From assembly GCA_001464715.1 (NCBI GenBank), contig LNDT01000012.1, positions 27,300 to 91,299 on the forward strand: DNA of 64,000 nt, read 5' to 3'. A model generated the notes under the pieces. It was given only the letters and a program-made list of their open reading frames with translations, did no database searches and was not told the DNA's origin. Source of the stretch: Bdellovibrionales bacterium Ga0074137. Its GTDB lineage: Bacteria > Bdellovibrionota > Bdellovibrionia > Bdellovibrionales > JAMPXM01. Each line of letters starts with the position of its first letter. Position 1 is the stretch's first letter. The position numbers and the translations under genes are program-made. Below, piece by piece: positions 44,853-53,407 of the stretch.

Positions 44853-45164
44853 TTAGGCTTTTATGAGCCAGGTGAGTGTGGCGACGGCGATGGATGTTGT
44901 GCTGACGATCAGGAATCCTAGTCGTGTCATCAGACGAAACTCACAGTCTTTGATTTCGCTATGAATGAGCTTTTCAACTTGAACGAATCGAGCATCGATC
45001 TGTGAGAATCGATTCGAAAGGCGTTCTTGGAAAACTGCAAAATCACTTTTTGTCACTAGATCTCCTTCAAGCGCATCCAGCACCATTTGGACTTGAGCCT
45101 CCGCCTGGTCCCTTGGAAAACCGGCCGCTTCTAGATCTCTAATGTACTTCATTGCGTTCGACAT
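44853..45164 (-). CDS. Small coiled-coil protein with C-terminal membrane anchor
   Basis: A 103-residue protein. MKYIRDLEAAGFPRDQAEAQ and VLDALEGDLVTKSDF are followed by a coiled coil (FQERLSNRFSQIDARFVQVE) and a C-terminal membrane helix (LGFLIVSTTSIAVATLTWLI). The layout resembles DUF1640/CCDC90-like tail-anchored proteins. ATG 45164 is chosen because AAGGGG precedes it; a longer frame upstream is not convincing. Confidence 0.75.
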   Translation of the reverse strand: MSNAMKYIRDLEAAGFPRDQAEAQVQMVLDALEGDLVTKSDFAVFQERLSNRFSQIDARFVQVEKLIHSEIKDCEFRLMTRLGFLIVSTTSIAVATLTWLIKA

Positions 45165-45377
45165 TGCCATCCCCCTTGGTGTTGTAGGCAGGGTCTTGCA
45201 AGTCGCTGGGGGCGCCAAACTGCATTGAGGTGAGACTTCGAACTCTCGGGCGACCGTGCCCCGGTCCAATCGCACTATAAAATCGTTAAACGGCGAGGAG
45301 TGCTTCGCGGTCGGGTGGAACTGGCGGTACGGTTCGGGCCGAGTCTTTTTGTTTGAGATTTTTAAAAGGAGCAAACG

Positions 45378-45827
45378 ATGCGTCAGTTTCTTACACCGAT
45401 ACTTTCTGTGGGTCTTTTGTTGGTCGCGGGTACTTTTTCTTCGACGGCGGAGGCAGTCCCTGTCCTTAAACTTGAGTGCCGAATCGACAATCGCCTGATG
45501 GAGTCCGTTCCGCGACCGATTGAACTTCGTAACGGAATGATCGAGACGATTGACTGTCAGACACACGATACCTGCAGCAATTCGATCTACGCCATCGAGA
45601 TGAACTACAACAGCTCGGGCGAAACAGTATCTGTGGCAGTTCGTGACACCGAGACGAAAAAATCAATCTGGACAGAATTCACAGTTCCCCAAAACACAAC
45701 GGGCGACTCATTATACGACGCCAATTTCGGACTCGGCTACGGCGACACACTGACGTCACTTGGTGACATTGAAAAGCTCGATCCCAAAGGTCGCTTCCTA
45801 AAAATTGACTGCACCCGCCGCAATTAA
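45378..45827 (+). CDS. Secreted hypothetical protein
   Basis: Not recognised. The 149-residue product has a signal peptide (LTPILSVGLLLVAGTFSSTA, likely cleaved after AEA). The mature ~120 residues contain four Cys (LECRIDN, TIDCQTHDTC, KIDCTRR), suggesting two disulfides. AAAAGGAG precedes ATG at a good spacing. It is followed by repeat element A. Confidence 0.65.
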   Translation: MRQFLTPILSVGLLLVAGTFSSTAEAVPVLKLECRIDNRLMESVPRPIELRNGMIETIDCQTHDTCSNSIYAIEMNYNSSGETVSVAVRDTETKKSIWTEFTVPQNTTGDSLYDANFGLGYGDTLTSLGDIEKLDPKGRFLKIDCTRRN

Positions 45828-45894
45828 GTTTTCGGAACCGAGAGAAACCCTCGGCACTCCAGGAAGCGCCGTCACGTTACTCGTCTTTGATACG

Positions 45895-46035
45895 GAGATC
45901 GCGGCGTCTTCCCTTTTTCCACGACACGGGCGTCGTACCCTCTGCCTAAGCGGCTCGGCCTTCCTGGCCTCGGGTCGCGGTTACGCGACCTTCCCGCTTC
46001 GGAGGTCGTGGAAAAAGGGAAGACGCCGCGATCTC
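45895..46035. repeat. Long inverted-repeat element, copy A
   Basis: Perfect 31-bp inverted arms (45895-45925 and 46005-46035) enclose a 79-nt core. The core folds into three small hairpins: GGG/CCC around CGTCGTA (45928-45940), GGCC/GGCC around TTCCT (45957-45969), and GGTCGCG/CGCGACC around GTTA (45973-45990). The core is homologous to that of copy B at 53408-53546 read on the other strand. Its right end touches the stop codon of orn. No coding potential is evident. It may be a mobile palindromic repeat or a structured RNA. Confidence 0.85.
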
Positions 46036-46562
46036 TAGATGAGTGGAGTAGCGCTGACGTGTTTCAGGTAGTGGCGGAGTTCCGCTATGCTTTCGCGGAT
46101 GTCGTCGATGGCGCGGTGGGTGTTCTTTTTGTCGAATTTTAATTTGTACATGGTTTGGAAAACGACTTTCCAGGACGTCACGTCGAGCATTCGGTAGTGG
46201 AGCCGGCGATTGAGAAGTGGGAAGTATTTGTTGATGAAGAGTCTGTCTTGGCCGATTGAGTTTCCGCATAAGACGGCGCTCTCGCCCTGAAAATGGCGGT
46301 CGACGAAATGAATCAGTTCTTTTTCGACAAGCTCCGGAGTTTTTCCGGTTGCGATCAGCGCGGTGAGGCCTGAGGCGCCGTGATGTTCGCGGTTCCAGTT
46401 GTCCATGGCATCGATAAAACTTTGCGGTTGCTTGATCACGGCGTGAAAAGTTTCAAGCTCGTTGAATTCAAGATCGCAGACGATCGCTGCGATTTCGATG
46501 GGGACTTCGCGTTCCACATCCAGACCAGTCATTTCCATATCGAGCCAGAGCATTTTCGTCAT
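46035..46562 (-). CDS. orn: Oligoribonuclease
   Basis: DEDDh 3'-5' exoribonuclease that degrades 2-5 nt RNAs and pGpG from c-di-GMP turnover. WLDMEMTGLDVEREVPIEIA supplies the DxE motif, GNSIGQDRLFI the middle Asp and HRAIDDIRESI the His-Asp end. The length of 175 is close to E. coli Orn. The stop codon overlaps the end of the repeat element by one base. The Smr gene ends 17 nt upstream on the same strand. Confidence 0.95.
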   Translation of the reverse strand: MTKMLWLDMEMTGLDVEREVPIEIAAIVCDLEFNELETFHAVIKQPQSFIDAMDNWNREHHGASGLTALIATGKTPELVEKELIHFVDRHFQGESAVLCGNSIGQDRLFINKYFPLLNRRLHYRMLDVTSWKVVFQTMYKLKFDKKNTHRAIDDIRESIAELRHYLKHVSATPLI

Positions 46563-46579
46563 AAAGCCTCACGCTAAAC

Positions 46580-46840
46580 TTAGTCGTTCAAATGCACAAG
46601 ATACGAGCCTTCGTTTTCTGCGGTGAACGGAAAGCCACCAAGCTTCAGCCAATCGAGGGCGACTTTTCTGACAGCACCAGTGCCTTTACCGGTGATGATT
46701 CGTACTTTTCTGTGGCCTGCGCGGTCAGATTTGACCAAGAAGCGATCGACGGCATCCACAACGGCGTCCGTCGTAAATCCATGCAGATCAAGTGTTGGAA
46801 GCTGGCCTTTGGTCGACGCCTTGTTTTTGCTATTCGCCAT
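46580..46840 (-). CDS. Small Smr-domain protein
   Basis: An 86-residue protein that is mostly one Smr domain: LDLHGFTTDAVVDAVDRFLV, then VRIITGKGTGAVRKVALDWL, with DLHG and GKGTG as the hallmarks. Smr domains occur at the C-terminus of MutS2 and free-standing, and nick or cleave nucleic acid. ATG 46840 is preferred to TTG 46846. It is probably co-transcribed with orn, a pairing that fits an RNA-decay role. Confidence 0.9.
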   Translation of the reverse strand: MANSKNKASTKGQLPTLDLHGFTTDAVVDAVDRFLVKSDRAGHRKVRIITGKGTGAVRKVALDWLKLGGFPFTAENEGSYLVHLND

Positions 46841-46934
46841 ACACAATGGATTCTACTCTGAAAGCTGAACGAAGTGCGAGTTCCTCGTGCTATGTCTCTA
46901 ATATTTAAGGCCAAAATAGCCGACAAGAGAAGAC

Positions 46935-47816
46935 ATGAATCGAACCAACCAAATCAAACAAATATCGAGAGGCATTGCTGTCGCAGTGCTGCTCATTAAT
47001 TTAGGTTGGAGCGCGGCCTTAAGCGCGCAAACAGGCCCGAAACCAGAAGTAAAAGCCGGCAAAATTCAAGAAACGCTTTTGATTCCGATTGGTGAAGGCG
47101 AGCAGGCTCAGAACATTGTTCGCGAACGACTTCAGAATCTCTCATTAGAGGAAGCCTTAAAGTTTGTTTCAAGCGTCGGGACGGGCGCCAGAGATCTCGC
47201 GGGAAAACCGGAGCTTCAAGGGCGTGTCCTGCGCTCGTATGATGTTCTTCGTCGTCGCGCCGATGTTGACGCAGCCGTAGCGGCAAAAATACTGTCGAGT
47301 TTTTCCTATTTTGAAAAATCGAGTTCGAAAAAGCGTCTCGAGATTTTTCTCATGGCCAAAGCTGGGACTTTGACTCAAGCCCGGATTGCGGAAGAGTTAA
47401 AAAGTGCAGCGGTGACGTCAACGCCGTCAGACATTCGTCTGTCGATGGTCTCGGCATTGACTGATGCGATGAGTGAGGCTGAATTGACGCCAACGATCGC
47501 TCACTACGAAAGCCTTCTAAAGAGCGACGTTTCTGCGATTCGCGTCCATGCCGTTCAGTGGTTTCAACTTTCTCCGCTGGATTCCCAAAAAGACCGCGTT
47601 CGATTTTTTAAACTGGCACTTACAACCAAGCCCTACCAGGCGCGTGCGCAGGCCTATAAAATTATCTCAAGTCTTAAGCCCAACGAAATTCGCGCGCTTG
47701 AAAAGGCGGGTGCGTTTCAACGCGCGGCTTGCGAAAAAGAATCGGCGGCTCCTTTCACTGAGATTTGTCGCGCGATCGATTCAAAAGTTCGCGATCTTGC
47801 TGGAGAGAACCAATGA
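46935..47816 (+). CDS. Secreted helical-repeat hypothetical protein
   Basis: Not recognised. Signal peptide (IAVAVLLINLGWSAALSAQ) then ~260 residues of mostly helical sequence with repeated Ala/Leu-rich helix pairs (LSMVSALTDAMSEAELTPTI, VHAVQWFQLSPLDS) like a HEAT/armadillo solenoid. The stop overlaps the ATG of the next gene by 4 nt, so the two secreted proteins are translationally coupled and probably act together. Confidence 0.65.
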   Translation: MNRTNQIKQISRGIAVAVLLINLGWSAALSAQTGPKPEVKAGKIQETLLIPIGEGEQAQNIVRERLQNLSLEEALKFVSSVGTGARDLAGKPELQGRVLRSYDVLRRRADVDAAVAAKILSSFSYFEKSSSKKRLEIFLMAKAGTLTQARIAEELKSAAVTSTPSDIRLSMVSALTDAMSEAELTPTIAHYESLLKSDVSAIRVHAVQWFQLSPLDSQKDRVRFFKLALTTKPYQARAQAYKIISSLKPNEIRALEKAGAFQRAACEKESAAPFTEICRAIDSKVRDLAGENQ

Positions 47817-48979
47817 AAATGGGTTCAAGCCGGCGAGCTATAGTAGGTTTTTTAGTTTCTTCTACTTTGTTCAGCATTTCGGCGAGCCGAGTTGCAGCTC
47901 AACAAGAAAAGCCTTTCGTGACAAAGCCTACAGCAACCTCTTCAGCCAAGCCTTCAGCGAACAAAACGCCGGCAGTGAAACCACCAGCCAAGCCGGCTCC
48001 GAAGGTCGTTGCGCCCCCAAAAATGACTCGAGATCAGCTTGAAACGGGAATTGCCGGAGATCAAATTAGACTGATCGAATTTGCCAGCGACCGTCTTCGG
48101 CATCTTCGCGGCGACGAAATCAATTGCCTCGATTGTTTTGCGTCGTCGGCAGGTACGGGAAACTCGTCCCTCGATAAAAAATCATCAGCAGAACTTTGCA
48201 AAGGCAAGTGGGGCGACTTTTATTCAAAAGATGTTGTCGATGTGAGTTTCGTTTTTGGTTACGAAGACTTCTATGATGACGCGGTTTCCGGCGACTCGAT
48301 TCGGCGAGAGACCATGCGGCGAAAAGTCTTGGAACCTTGTAAAGCCAATCCGCTGGTTCAGGCGTGTGGTTTTTCCGAGACGGACGATCTGGATGTTCTT
48401 GAAAAAACCGTGATCGGACCGACTGGTAAGGAACACACTCTTCGCCTTCGGCTCACGGCGAGTTCGTATTCTTCATCCGATAGAATCAATCGACTTTATC
48501 CAGAGGAGCAAAAAGCCGCCTCCGAACGCGCGTCCAAAGCTTTTTACGGCGGTTTAAAAACAGCCGATATGCTTCTTTACATTGGCCATGCCCGAGACGG
48601 TGGGGGACCTGATTTTGACCCGGCTGTGAAACGGGCCGATGGCTCTATCGACTACGACTACTACACGACGAAGCGCCCAGGTCTTGAGAAACTCACCAAA
48701 GAGATGATGAACGCAAAAAAGTCGCCGAAAATTCTTGGATTTCTGGCCTGCGATTCCGAGCGATGGTCGGCGTCGCTCACTCGCATGGCTCCAAAGTCGG
48801 GATTGATACTTTCGGCGACAAAAACAATCGCCCTCGAAGCTGCCGTCGTTCAAGCGTTTCTCGCTTTGGATTCGGTCATTTGGCAGCGCTGCTCGGAGGG
48901 GTTCAATAAGGCCATTAGCCAAATCAATCAGTACGACGGAAAGCCCGTCCTACCGCTGAAGCTTGAGCGTTTTTACTAG
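47813..48979 (+). CDS. Secreted clan-CD (caspase-like) protein, predicted
   Basis: Signal peptide (VGFLVSSTLFSISASRVAAQ), a Pro/Ala/Lys/Thr-rich linker to residue ~70, then a domain in which MLLYIGHARDGGG has His 259 and ILGFLACDSERW has Cys 313. A His after a hydrophobic strand and a Cys after a second strand, both near small residues, is the pattern of caspase/gingipain-fold peptidases. Other features of the family cannot be checked here. It is coupled to the helical-repeat gene upstream by a 4-nt overlap. An alternative is a non-catalytic relative. Confidence 0.55.
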   Translation: MKMGSSRRAIVGFLVSSTLFSISASRVAAQQEKPFVTKPTATSSAKPSANKTPAVKPPAKPAPKVVAPPKMTRDQLETGIAGDQIRLIEFASDRLRHLRGDEINCLDCFASSAGTGNSSLDKKSSAELCKGKWGDFYSKDVVDVSFVFGYEDFYDDAVSGDSIRRETMRRKVLEPCKANPLVQACGFSETDDLDVLEKTVIGPTGKEHTLRLRLTASSYSSSDRINRLYPEEQKAASERASKAFYGGLKTADMLLYIGHARDGGGPDFDPAVKRADGSIDYDYYTTKRPGLEKLTKEMMNAKKSPKILGFLACDSERWSASLTRMAPKSGLILSATKTIALEAAVVQAFLALDSVIWQRCSEGFNKAISQINQYDGKPVLPLKLERFY

Positions 48980-49174
48980 AGACAGTTTTGGTTCTGATCG
49001 TCGACTGTTCCCTCAAACTTGCAAATATTTTCAAGAGGCACCTCCTATCCGGTTGTAGCCTTTCCTCGGATATCGGAAATTTCTCAAAAATTATCGAGTA
49101 AAGCAGTTCGCACGCTTGGCTGAAGCCCATCATGGGGTAGGACATGCCTTCATCAACACGTAAGGGGATTAAAC

Positions 49175-49825
49175 ATGAAAGCATTTTTGACGGCGTTACT
49201 TGCTATGACTCTTTTCTCGACAGCGGCTCTCGATAAGGCAATGGCAAAAGACGTTCAGTTGCCATCTGACGTGAACGAAACTGAAGCGTTCTTGGACTAT
49301 CTCGCTGAATTCCGTTCGGTTCAGCTCGCCGAGCTCTCTGTTCTTGAAGTTCAGCAGAAGTACTTCGAAATCATGCGTTCTTCGTTTGAAGGCAGCCACG
49401 CGCTCTCGACAGCGTTTGACAGTGAAGCTGTTCAGTCGACGGCGGACCTCGCAAAAGGCGGCGTACAGATCGTTATGGACGCTTACCTCGCTAAAATGTG
49501 GCTTGCAGGAGCAACTCCCTCAGCAATGGTGATCAAAGACATCTGGGCCGCAAGCTTGGACAACACGTCTCGCATGTCGGCAATGGGTAAGAAAACTTTC
49601 GAGTCGCTGAAGGCTTTGGGGCGCTCGATGAAAGTGCCTAAGAATGTCGTTTCGACAGTAGCTCTTGGAGCTTTTGCATACATCCAGTACGAAAATATCT
49701 GGGTCATCAATATGAGCCAGGCTCAGTACGAAGCTACGATTGCTGCATTGGATGCGAAAATTGCAGACGTGAAGCTTCGCCAGGCGCAGATCGCTGACGG
49801 CTACGTTCCGCTTTCGGCTCGATAG
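49175..49825 (+). CDS. Secreted hypothetical protein
   Basis: Not recognised. A signal peptide (LTALLAMTLFSTAALDKAMA) precedes ~195 residues, mostly helical, with a central hydrophobic segment (VVSTVALGAFAYIQYENIWV) that could be a membrane or amphipathic helix. It contains DVNETEAFLDYL, which resembles the DINETEAEKFLF motif in the next gene. Optimised codon use suggests good expression. The next gene follows after 59 nt. Confidence 0.68.
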   Translation: MKAFLTALLAMTLFSTAALDKAMAKDVQLPSDVNETEAFLDYLAEFRSVQLAELSVLEVQQKYFEIMRSSFEGSHALSTAFDSEAVQSTADLAKGGVQIVMDAYLAKMWLAGATPSAMVIKDIWAASLDNTSRMSAMGKKTFESLKALGRSMKVPKNVVSTVALGAFAYIQYENIWVINMSQAQYEATIAALDAKIADVKLRQAQIADGYVPLSAR

Positions 49826-49884
49826 TTCGTTAGTTTTTAGAGGTGACTTTAAGTCACCATGATCTCAGTTGAAAAGGAGTCGGC

Positions 49885-51057
49885 ATGAAATTCAAATTAG
49901 TGTCGGCTCTTTTTTTGTCTCTCTTTTTGACGACTTTTCAAGCGAAAGCGTCGTTAGAATTCCAAGACGGTCTTTCGATTGAAGCCGAGTATGCTTACCG
50001 CCAAAAAATCGAAAATGAAGCCGCATCGTGGGCTAAAGATCTCATGTATCTCTACCGCGAAGCTCACGAAGGTCCCAATGCCAAAGACCGTTCGGCACGA
50101 CGGATGGGGGCTGAGCTTGCCTGGCTGATGATTTTTGGCCATGGCGCTTTAGCGACCTTTGATTTTAAACACTCAGAGCTTGCGTGGATTGGTCAGATTC
50201 CAGCGGGTTCGACGTCGCGACTTGTCTCTTCTCTGAAACGTTCAAAAAATTTTTGGATCGAAGTTCGAAATCAGTGTCTTGAGCTAAAAGCGGATATGAA
50301 GGCGCAGCCGTCCACGAATTTCTTGCGTGAGTGTAAGGAACAGCTTCAGACCGACCTTTCGACGTCTCAAATCATCGGCAGCAATGTGAGCCTTTTTGTT
50401 GGTGGTGGCGTCATCGTTTCTGTCGGCACAAAGCTTTATCGGCGCTTCGCCAGCCAATGGATTTCGACCCGGGTTCTACCGTTGATTCCGGCGTTTGCTC
50501 GATCAAAGTATGTTGCTTTCGGGCTTACCGGAGCGATCATCATTCTTCCGACAAGCTTTATCGTCGCAGGCATTTCGGAAGAACAAAAAACTCAGCAATT
50601 GTTTTTGGAAAATCTTGAAACATCGCTGACAGCGAACGCTGCTGAGTCCGAAAAAGAGTCTGTTCTCCGCCAAAAATCCTTAAAGCAAGAGCGTGAGGTT
50701 CTTGAGTTCGCTTTGTGGATTGGTCAAAGGCTTCCAAAAGACATCAATGAAACCGAGGCAGAGAAGTTTCTGTTTTCACTTCGTTTGACGGCGCCGTACT
50801 TTCAAACTCTGAAATCTGACGTTCAATCCCTTGAAGAGCGTCGCCTTCAGATCGAACACGAGCTTCAAGCCATTCCCGACGTAGCAGCTAAACTTCAAGC
50901 TATTGCCGACGCTCGGAAAGTTTTAAAGTCGACGGGGGCTGGACAGCTGACGAGCGAGGATGCGGCTCTTTTTAGAAAAGCGCAGCATCTTGCGGCTTTG
51001 AGGCTCGCTCTTCGCGCCGTTAACGCTGATCTACAATCATCACCGTCAGTCGACTGA
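49885..51057 (+). CDS. Secreted or membrane-associated hypothetical protein
   Basis: Not recognised. A signal-like start (FKLVSALFLSLFLTTFQAKA) then ~160 residues of helical sequence, two hydrophobic segments (SNVSLFVGGGVIVSVGTKLY and VAFGLTGAIIILPTSFIVAG), then a long coiled-coil-like helix (VQSLEERRLQIEHELQAIPD). It shares a D[IV]NETEA motif with the preceding gene. ATG 49885 has AAGGAG upstream. Its last 38 nt overlap the 3' end of the thioesterase gene. Confidence 0.65.
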   Translation: MKFKLVSALFLSLFLTTFQAKASLEFQDGLSIEAEYAYRQKIENEAASWAKDLMYLYREAHEGPNAKDRSARRMGAELAWLMIFGHGALATFDFKHSELAWIGQIPAGSTSRLVSSLKRSKNFWIEVRNQCLELKADMKAQPSTNFLRECKEQLQTDLSTSQIIGSNVSLFVGGGVIVSVGTKLYRRFASQWISTRVLPLIPAFARSKYVAFGLTGAIIILPTSFIVAGISEEQKTQQLFLENLETSLTANAAESEKESVLRQKSLKQEREVLEFALWIGQRLPKDINETEAEKFLFSLRLTAPYFQTLKSDVQSLEERRLQIEHELQAIPDVAAKLQAIADARKVLKSTGAGQLTSEDAALFRKAQHLAALRLALRAVNADLQSSPSVD

Positions 51058-51442
51058 CGCAGACGAGTTCCATTTTTTCGTTTTTAATTTCAATGTTCCA
51101 GACGTGAATACTTTGGCCGCGGCGAATGGCGGTGCATGTTCCTGTGACTAAACCCGAGGTCGCGGACTTTAAGTGATTGGCGTTAATTTCAACGCCCACA
51201 GGCATTTTGCCAGTACCTCGCACACAAAGGGCTGAAGCGATACTTCCTAAGCTTTCGGCTAATGCGACCGAAGCTCCGCCGTGCAGAAGCCCCGCGGGCT
51301 GTTTGGTTCGTTTGTCGACGGGCATCGTTGCTGTGATCGAGTCGTCGGTGATTTCTGTGAAGACCATGCCGAGATGCTCACACATGGTGCCTTCACACAT
51401 CTTTTGAATCTCTTCCAGCTGCGGCTTTTGTTTCCAAATCAC
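51020..51442 (-). CDS. Hotdog-fold acyl-CoA thioesterase (YdiI/PaaI type)
   Basis: A 140-residue hotdog enzyme. MCEHLGMVFTEITDDSITAT and PAGLLHGGASVALAESLGSI carry the H-G-G-A-S-V-A-L-A-E catalytic block, and VEINANHLKSATSG follows. The pattern is close to YdiI, a 1,4-dihydroxy-2-naphthoyl-CoA thioesterase, and to PaaI. The acyl-CoA substrate is not certain. It is 4 nt overlapped by the upstream DUF4336 gene, which suggests one operon. Confidence 0.92.
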   Translation of the reverse strand: MIWKQKPQLEEIQKMCEGTMCEHLGMVFTEITDDSITATMPVDKRTKQPAGLLHGGASVALAESLGSIASALCVRGTGKMPVGVEINANHLKSATSGLVTGTCTAIRRGQSIHVWNIEIKNEKMELVCVSRLTVMIVDQR

Positions 51443-52131
51443 TTTAGACCTCTTTCCTGAAGAGCTCTTTCAAAAAGAGCGCGCGCATTTTCCGTCACCG
51501 GTTCACCGTGGGCCATGACGATTTTGTCAAAGTCGAGAGCTGCGACTTTGGCCAGAGACTTTTTAAAAGCCTCGCGGTCTTTAGCAAGTTTCAAATAGAA
51601 TTTGCTCACGCCAAAGCGCCGGTAGGTTCCAAAAAGATTTAGTATAATCCAGCTTCCAAGACCCTTGGCATTGAGCAAATTAAAAAAGAGATCCGTCACG
51701 ACAAGGGTTTTCGAGCTTTTGTGAAAGAAGACTGTTTCCGTCGCGACCGGAGCCCCTTTGATATCAATCGCTTCGATTTCATCTTGGTAAGTCCAAGTTT
51801 TTTCTGACAAAATTTTATCCCAACTCAAGTCTTGGCGTTTTTCCCTAAAACCTAAGACGCCCCACAATGTCGCTTGTGAGTAGAGATTTTGAGCGCGGTG
51901 AATGCTCAAGTGATGGAAGAGGTTGGGCGCTACGATGTCGGTGACTCGGCCGAAAGCTGAGAGCTCGGATTCAAAGTCTGCGATATTTTTTCCAGGCGAA
52001 ATTAAAACAACGCCTCTCGACGTGCGAAGGGCTGTCGTCGTTGCCGGAAGTTTCATGAGCGGCATTGCAACGGACGACTTCAGGAGAAGTACGTCGTCGT
52101 GAGGCTTATGGACCAAGGCTTTGTTAGTCAT
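51439..52131 (-). CDS. DUF4336 protein (metallo-beta-lactamase-like fold)
   Basis: The 230-residue protein has TTALRTSRGVVLISPGKNIA, then IVAPNLFHHLSI, VFFHKSSKTLVVTDLFFNLL and KIVMAHGEPVTE. These are degenerate metallo-beta-lactamase motifs of the DUF4336 family, which keeps a few His residues. Activity is unproven. ATG 52131 is chosen from context: it leaves a 34-nt divergent gap to yaeQ. It overlaps the thioesterase by 4 nt. Confidence 0.78.
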   Translation of the reverse strand: MTNKALVHKPHDDVLLLKSSVAMPLMKLPATTTALRTSRGVVLISPGKNIADFESELSAFGRVTDIVAPNLFHHLSIHRAQNLYSQATLWGVLGFREKRQDLSWDKILSEKTWTYQDEIEAIDIKGAPVATETVFFHKSSKTLVVTDLFFNLLNAKGLGSWIILNLFGTYRRFGVSKFYLKLAKDREAFKKSLAKVAALDFDKIVMAHGEPVTENARALFERALQERGLK

Positions 52132-52165
52132 TGACTCAATCTCTAATAAACAGGAATCAAAAGCT

Positions 52166-52714
52166 ATGGGAAACCGCGCGACACTTTTCCGTTTTCGCAT
52201 TGAGCTTTCGGACATCGACCGAGGGGTCTATGAGACGCTCGACTTTCGAGCAGCTCTGCATCCTTCAGAGACGACACGATTCTTAGCGACAAGGGTTTTA
52301 GCGTACGCGCTTAATTTTCAAGAGGGTATTGAGTTCACTCCTGGCGGCATCAGCGACACCGAAGAACCTGCTCTTCGAGTTGTGACACTGGACGGTCGAA
52401 TCAATGAATGGATTGAAATCGGAAACCCATCGGCCAAAAAACTTCATAAGGCCACTAAGTCGGCGTCGAAAGTCAAAATCTACGCTCACAAAGATCCGAA
52501 TCACTTGATGCTGGAGCTTGCCAAAGGCGACATCCATAAGGCCAGCGAGATTGAAGTCTATTTTTTCTCTTCTGAACTCATGCAAGGTCTTGAAGAGCTG
52601 ATTGAAAAAGACAACAAGTGGAGTCTAATGCACACCGAAGGCTCTGTGACAGTGACGACGCCGACAAAGTCAGTTCAAGGTGAAGTCCGCCAGGTGCGCG
52701 AACCGCGAGGCTAA
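52166..52714 (+). CDS. yaeQ: YaeQ family protein
   Basis: A 182-residue YaeQ protein, near the E. coli length. TLFRFRIELSDIDRGVYETL and LAYALNFQEGIEFTPGGISD, then RVVTLDGRINEWIEIGNPSA are conserved. The fold is a PD-(D/E)XK nuclease-like one, with D/E and the E-x-x-x-P segment kept, but no activity is proven. ATG 52166 is chosen from the conserved start. It is divergent from the DUF4336 gene. Confidence 0.9.
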   Translation: MGNRATLFRFRIELSDIDRGVYETLDFRAALHPSETTRFLATRVLAYALNFQEGIEFTPGGISDTEEPALRVVTLDGRINEWIEIGNPSAKKLHKATKSASKVKIYAHKDPNHLMLELAKGDIHKASEIEVYFFSSELMQGLEELIEKDNKWSLMHTEGSVTVTTPTKSVQGEVRQVREPRG

Positions 52715-52736
52715 GTTGGTTGTAAGGTGGAGTCGA

Positions 52737-53225
52737 CTATCTTCCTGAGCCGCTCGTGGGAGTATGACCTTTTTGCGATTCGATATCGCCAGCCATTTTT
52801 CGAATCTGATCGCGCTGAGCGGGAGTCAGGTACTGTTCGATCATTTGAGGGTTACTCATCATCTGATTGACGAGCTCTTGCATCTTGGCGGGATCGCCCC
52901 CAGTTTTTTGAACAAGTGTCTCCATGAGCTGCGAAGAAAGCTGGTAAGCGCCTTCGGATTGGTTGCCGAGCATTGTTTTTACTTTTGCATCGTGAGCTTG
53001 CGCGGCCGGAGAGACCTTCAAGAGGTTCTCCCGCTCGGCAGGATTCGTGAGGCCTTGTTGAGTTTGGCGAAGAGCCTGTTCTGTCGCCGCATCCCGCCCG
53101 GTCGCAGCAGGCGAAGTCTGATTTGGCATCGGCTGCGCCCCCCGAGCAAAACCAAGTTCCGGCAAACTCAAAATCAAGCCAACGCTGACAACTACAAACG
53201 CCCGAACCACCAAAGTCGCCGACAT
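52737..53225 (-). CDS. Secreted hypothetical protein
   Basis: Not recognised. The 162-residue product has a signal peptide (VVVSVGLILSLPELGFARG), a Gln/Asn/Thr-rich low-complexity region and a helical C-terminal part (LSSQLMETLVQKTGGDPAKM). AGGAG lies 8 nt before ATG 53225. A longer start would add 32 basic residues without a Shine-Dalgarno. It probably resides in the periplasm. Confidence 0.65.
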   Translation of the reverse strand: MSATLVVRAFVVVSVGLILSLPELGFARGAQPMPNQTSPAATGRDAATEQALRQTQQGLTNPAERENLLKVSPAAQAHDAKVKTMLGNQSEGAYQLSSQLMETLVQKTGGDPAKMQELVNQMMSNPQMIEQYLTPAQRDQIRKMAGDIESQKGHTPTSGSGR

Positions 53226-53407
53226 GTGAATTCTCCTATAACGCCGTGGAACCCAATAAATTATCGGCTGTTTCACCCACCAAATCGAGCGCAGCGACGA
53301 ATCCACAGTGAAAAGTCTCAAACTGATACAGCGCGCTTATGACTGAGGGATTCATCCAAAAACGGAGCGATTCAACCGAAGGTTGAAAGCGTCTTTACTG
53401 AACGAAG

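Noticed and set aside
45895..46035. Integron attC site or CRISPR
   Set aside because: Length fits attC but there is no RYYYAAC core, no integrase and no cassette pattern; two copies 7.5 kb apart are not a CRISPR array.
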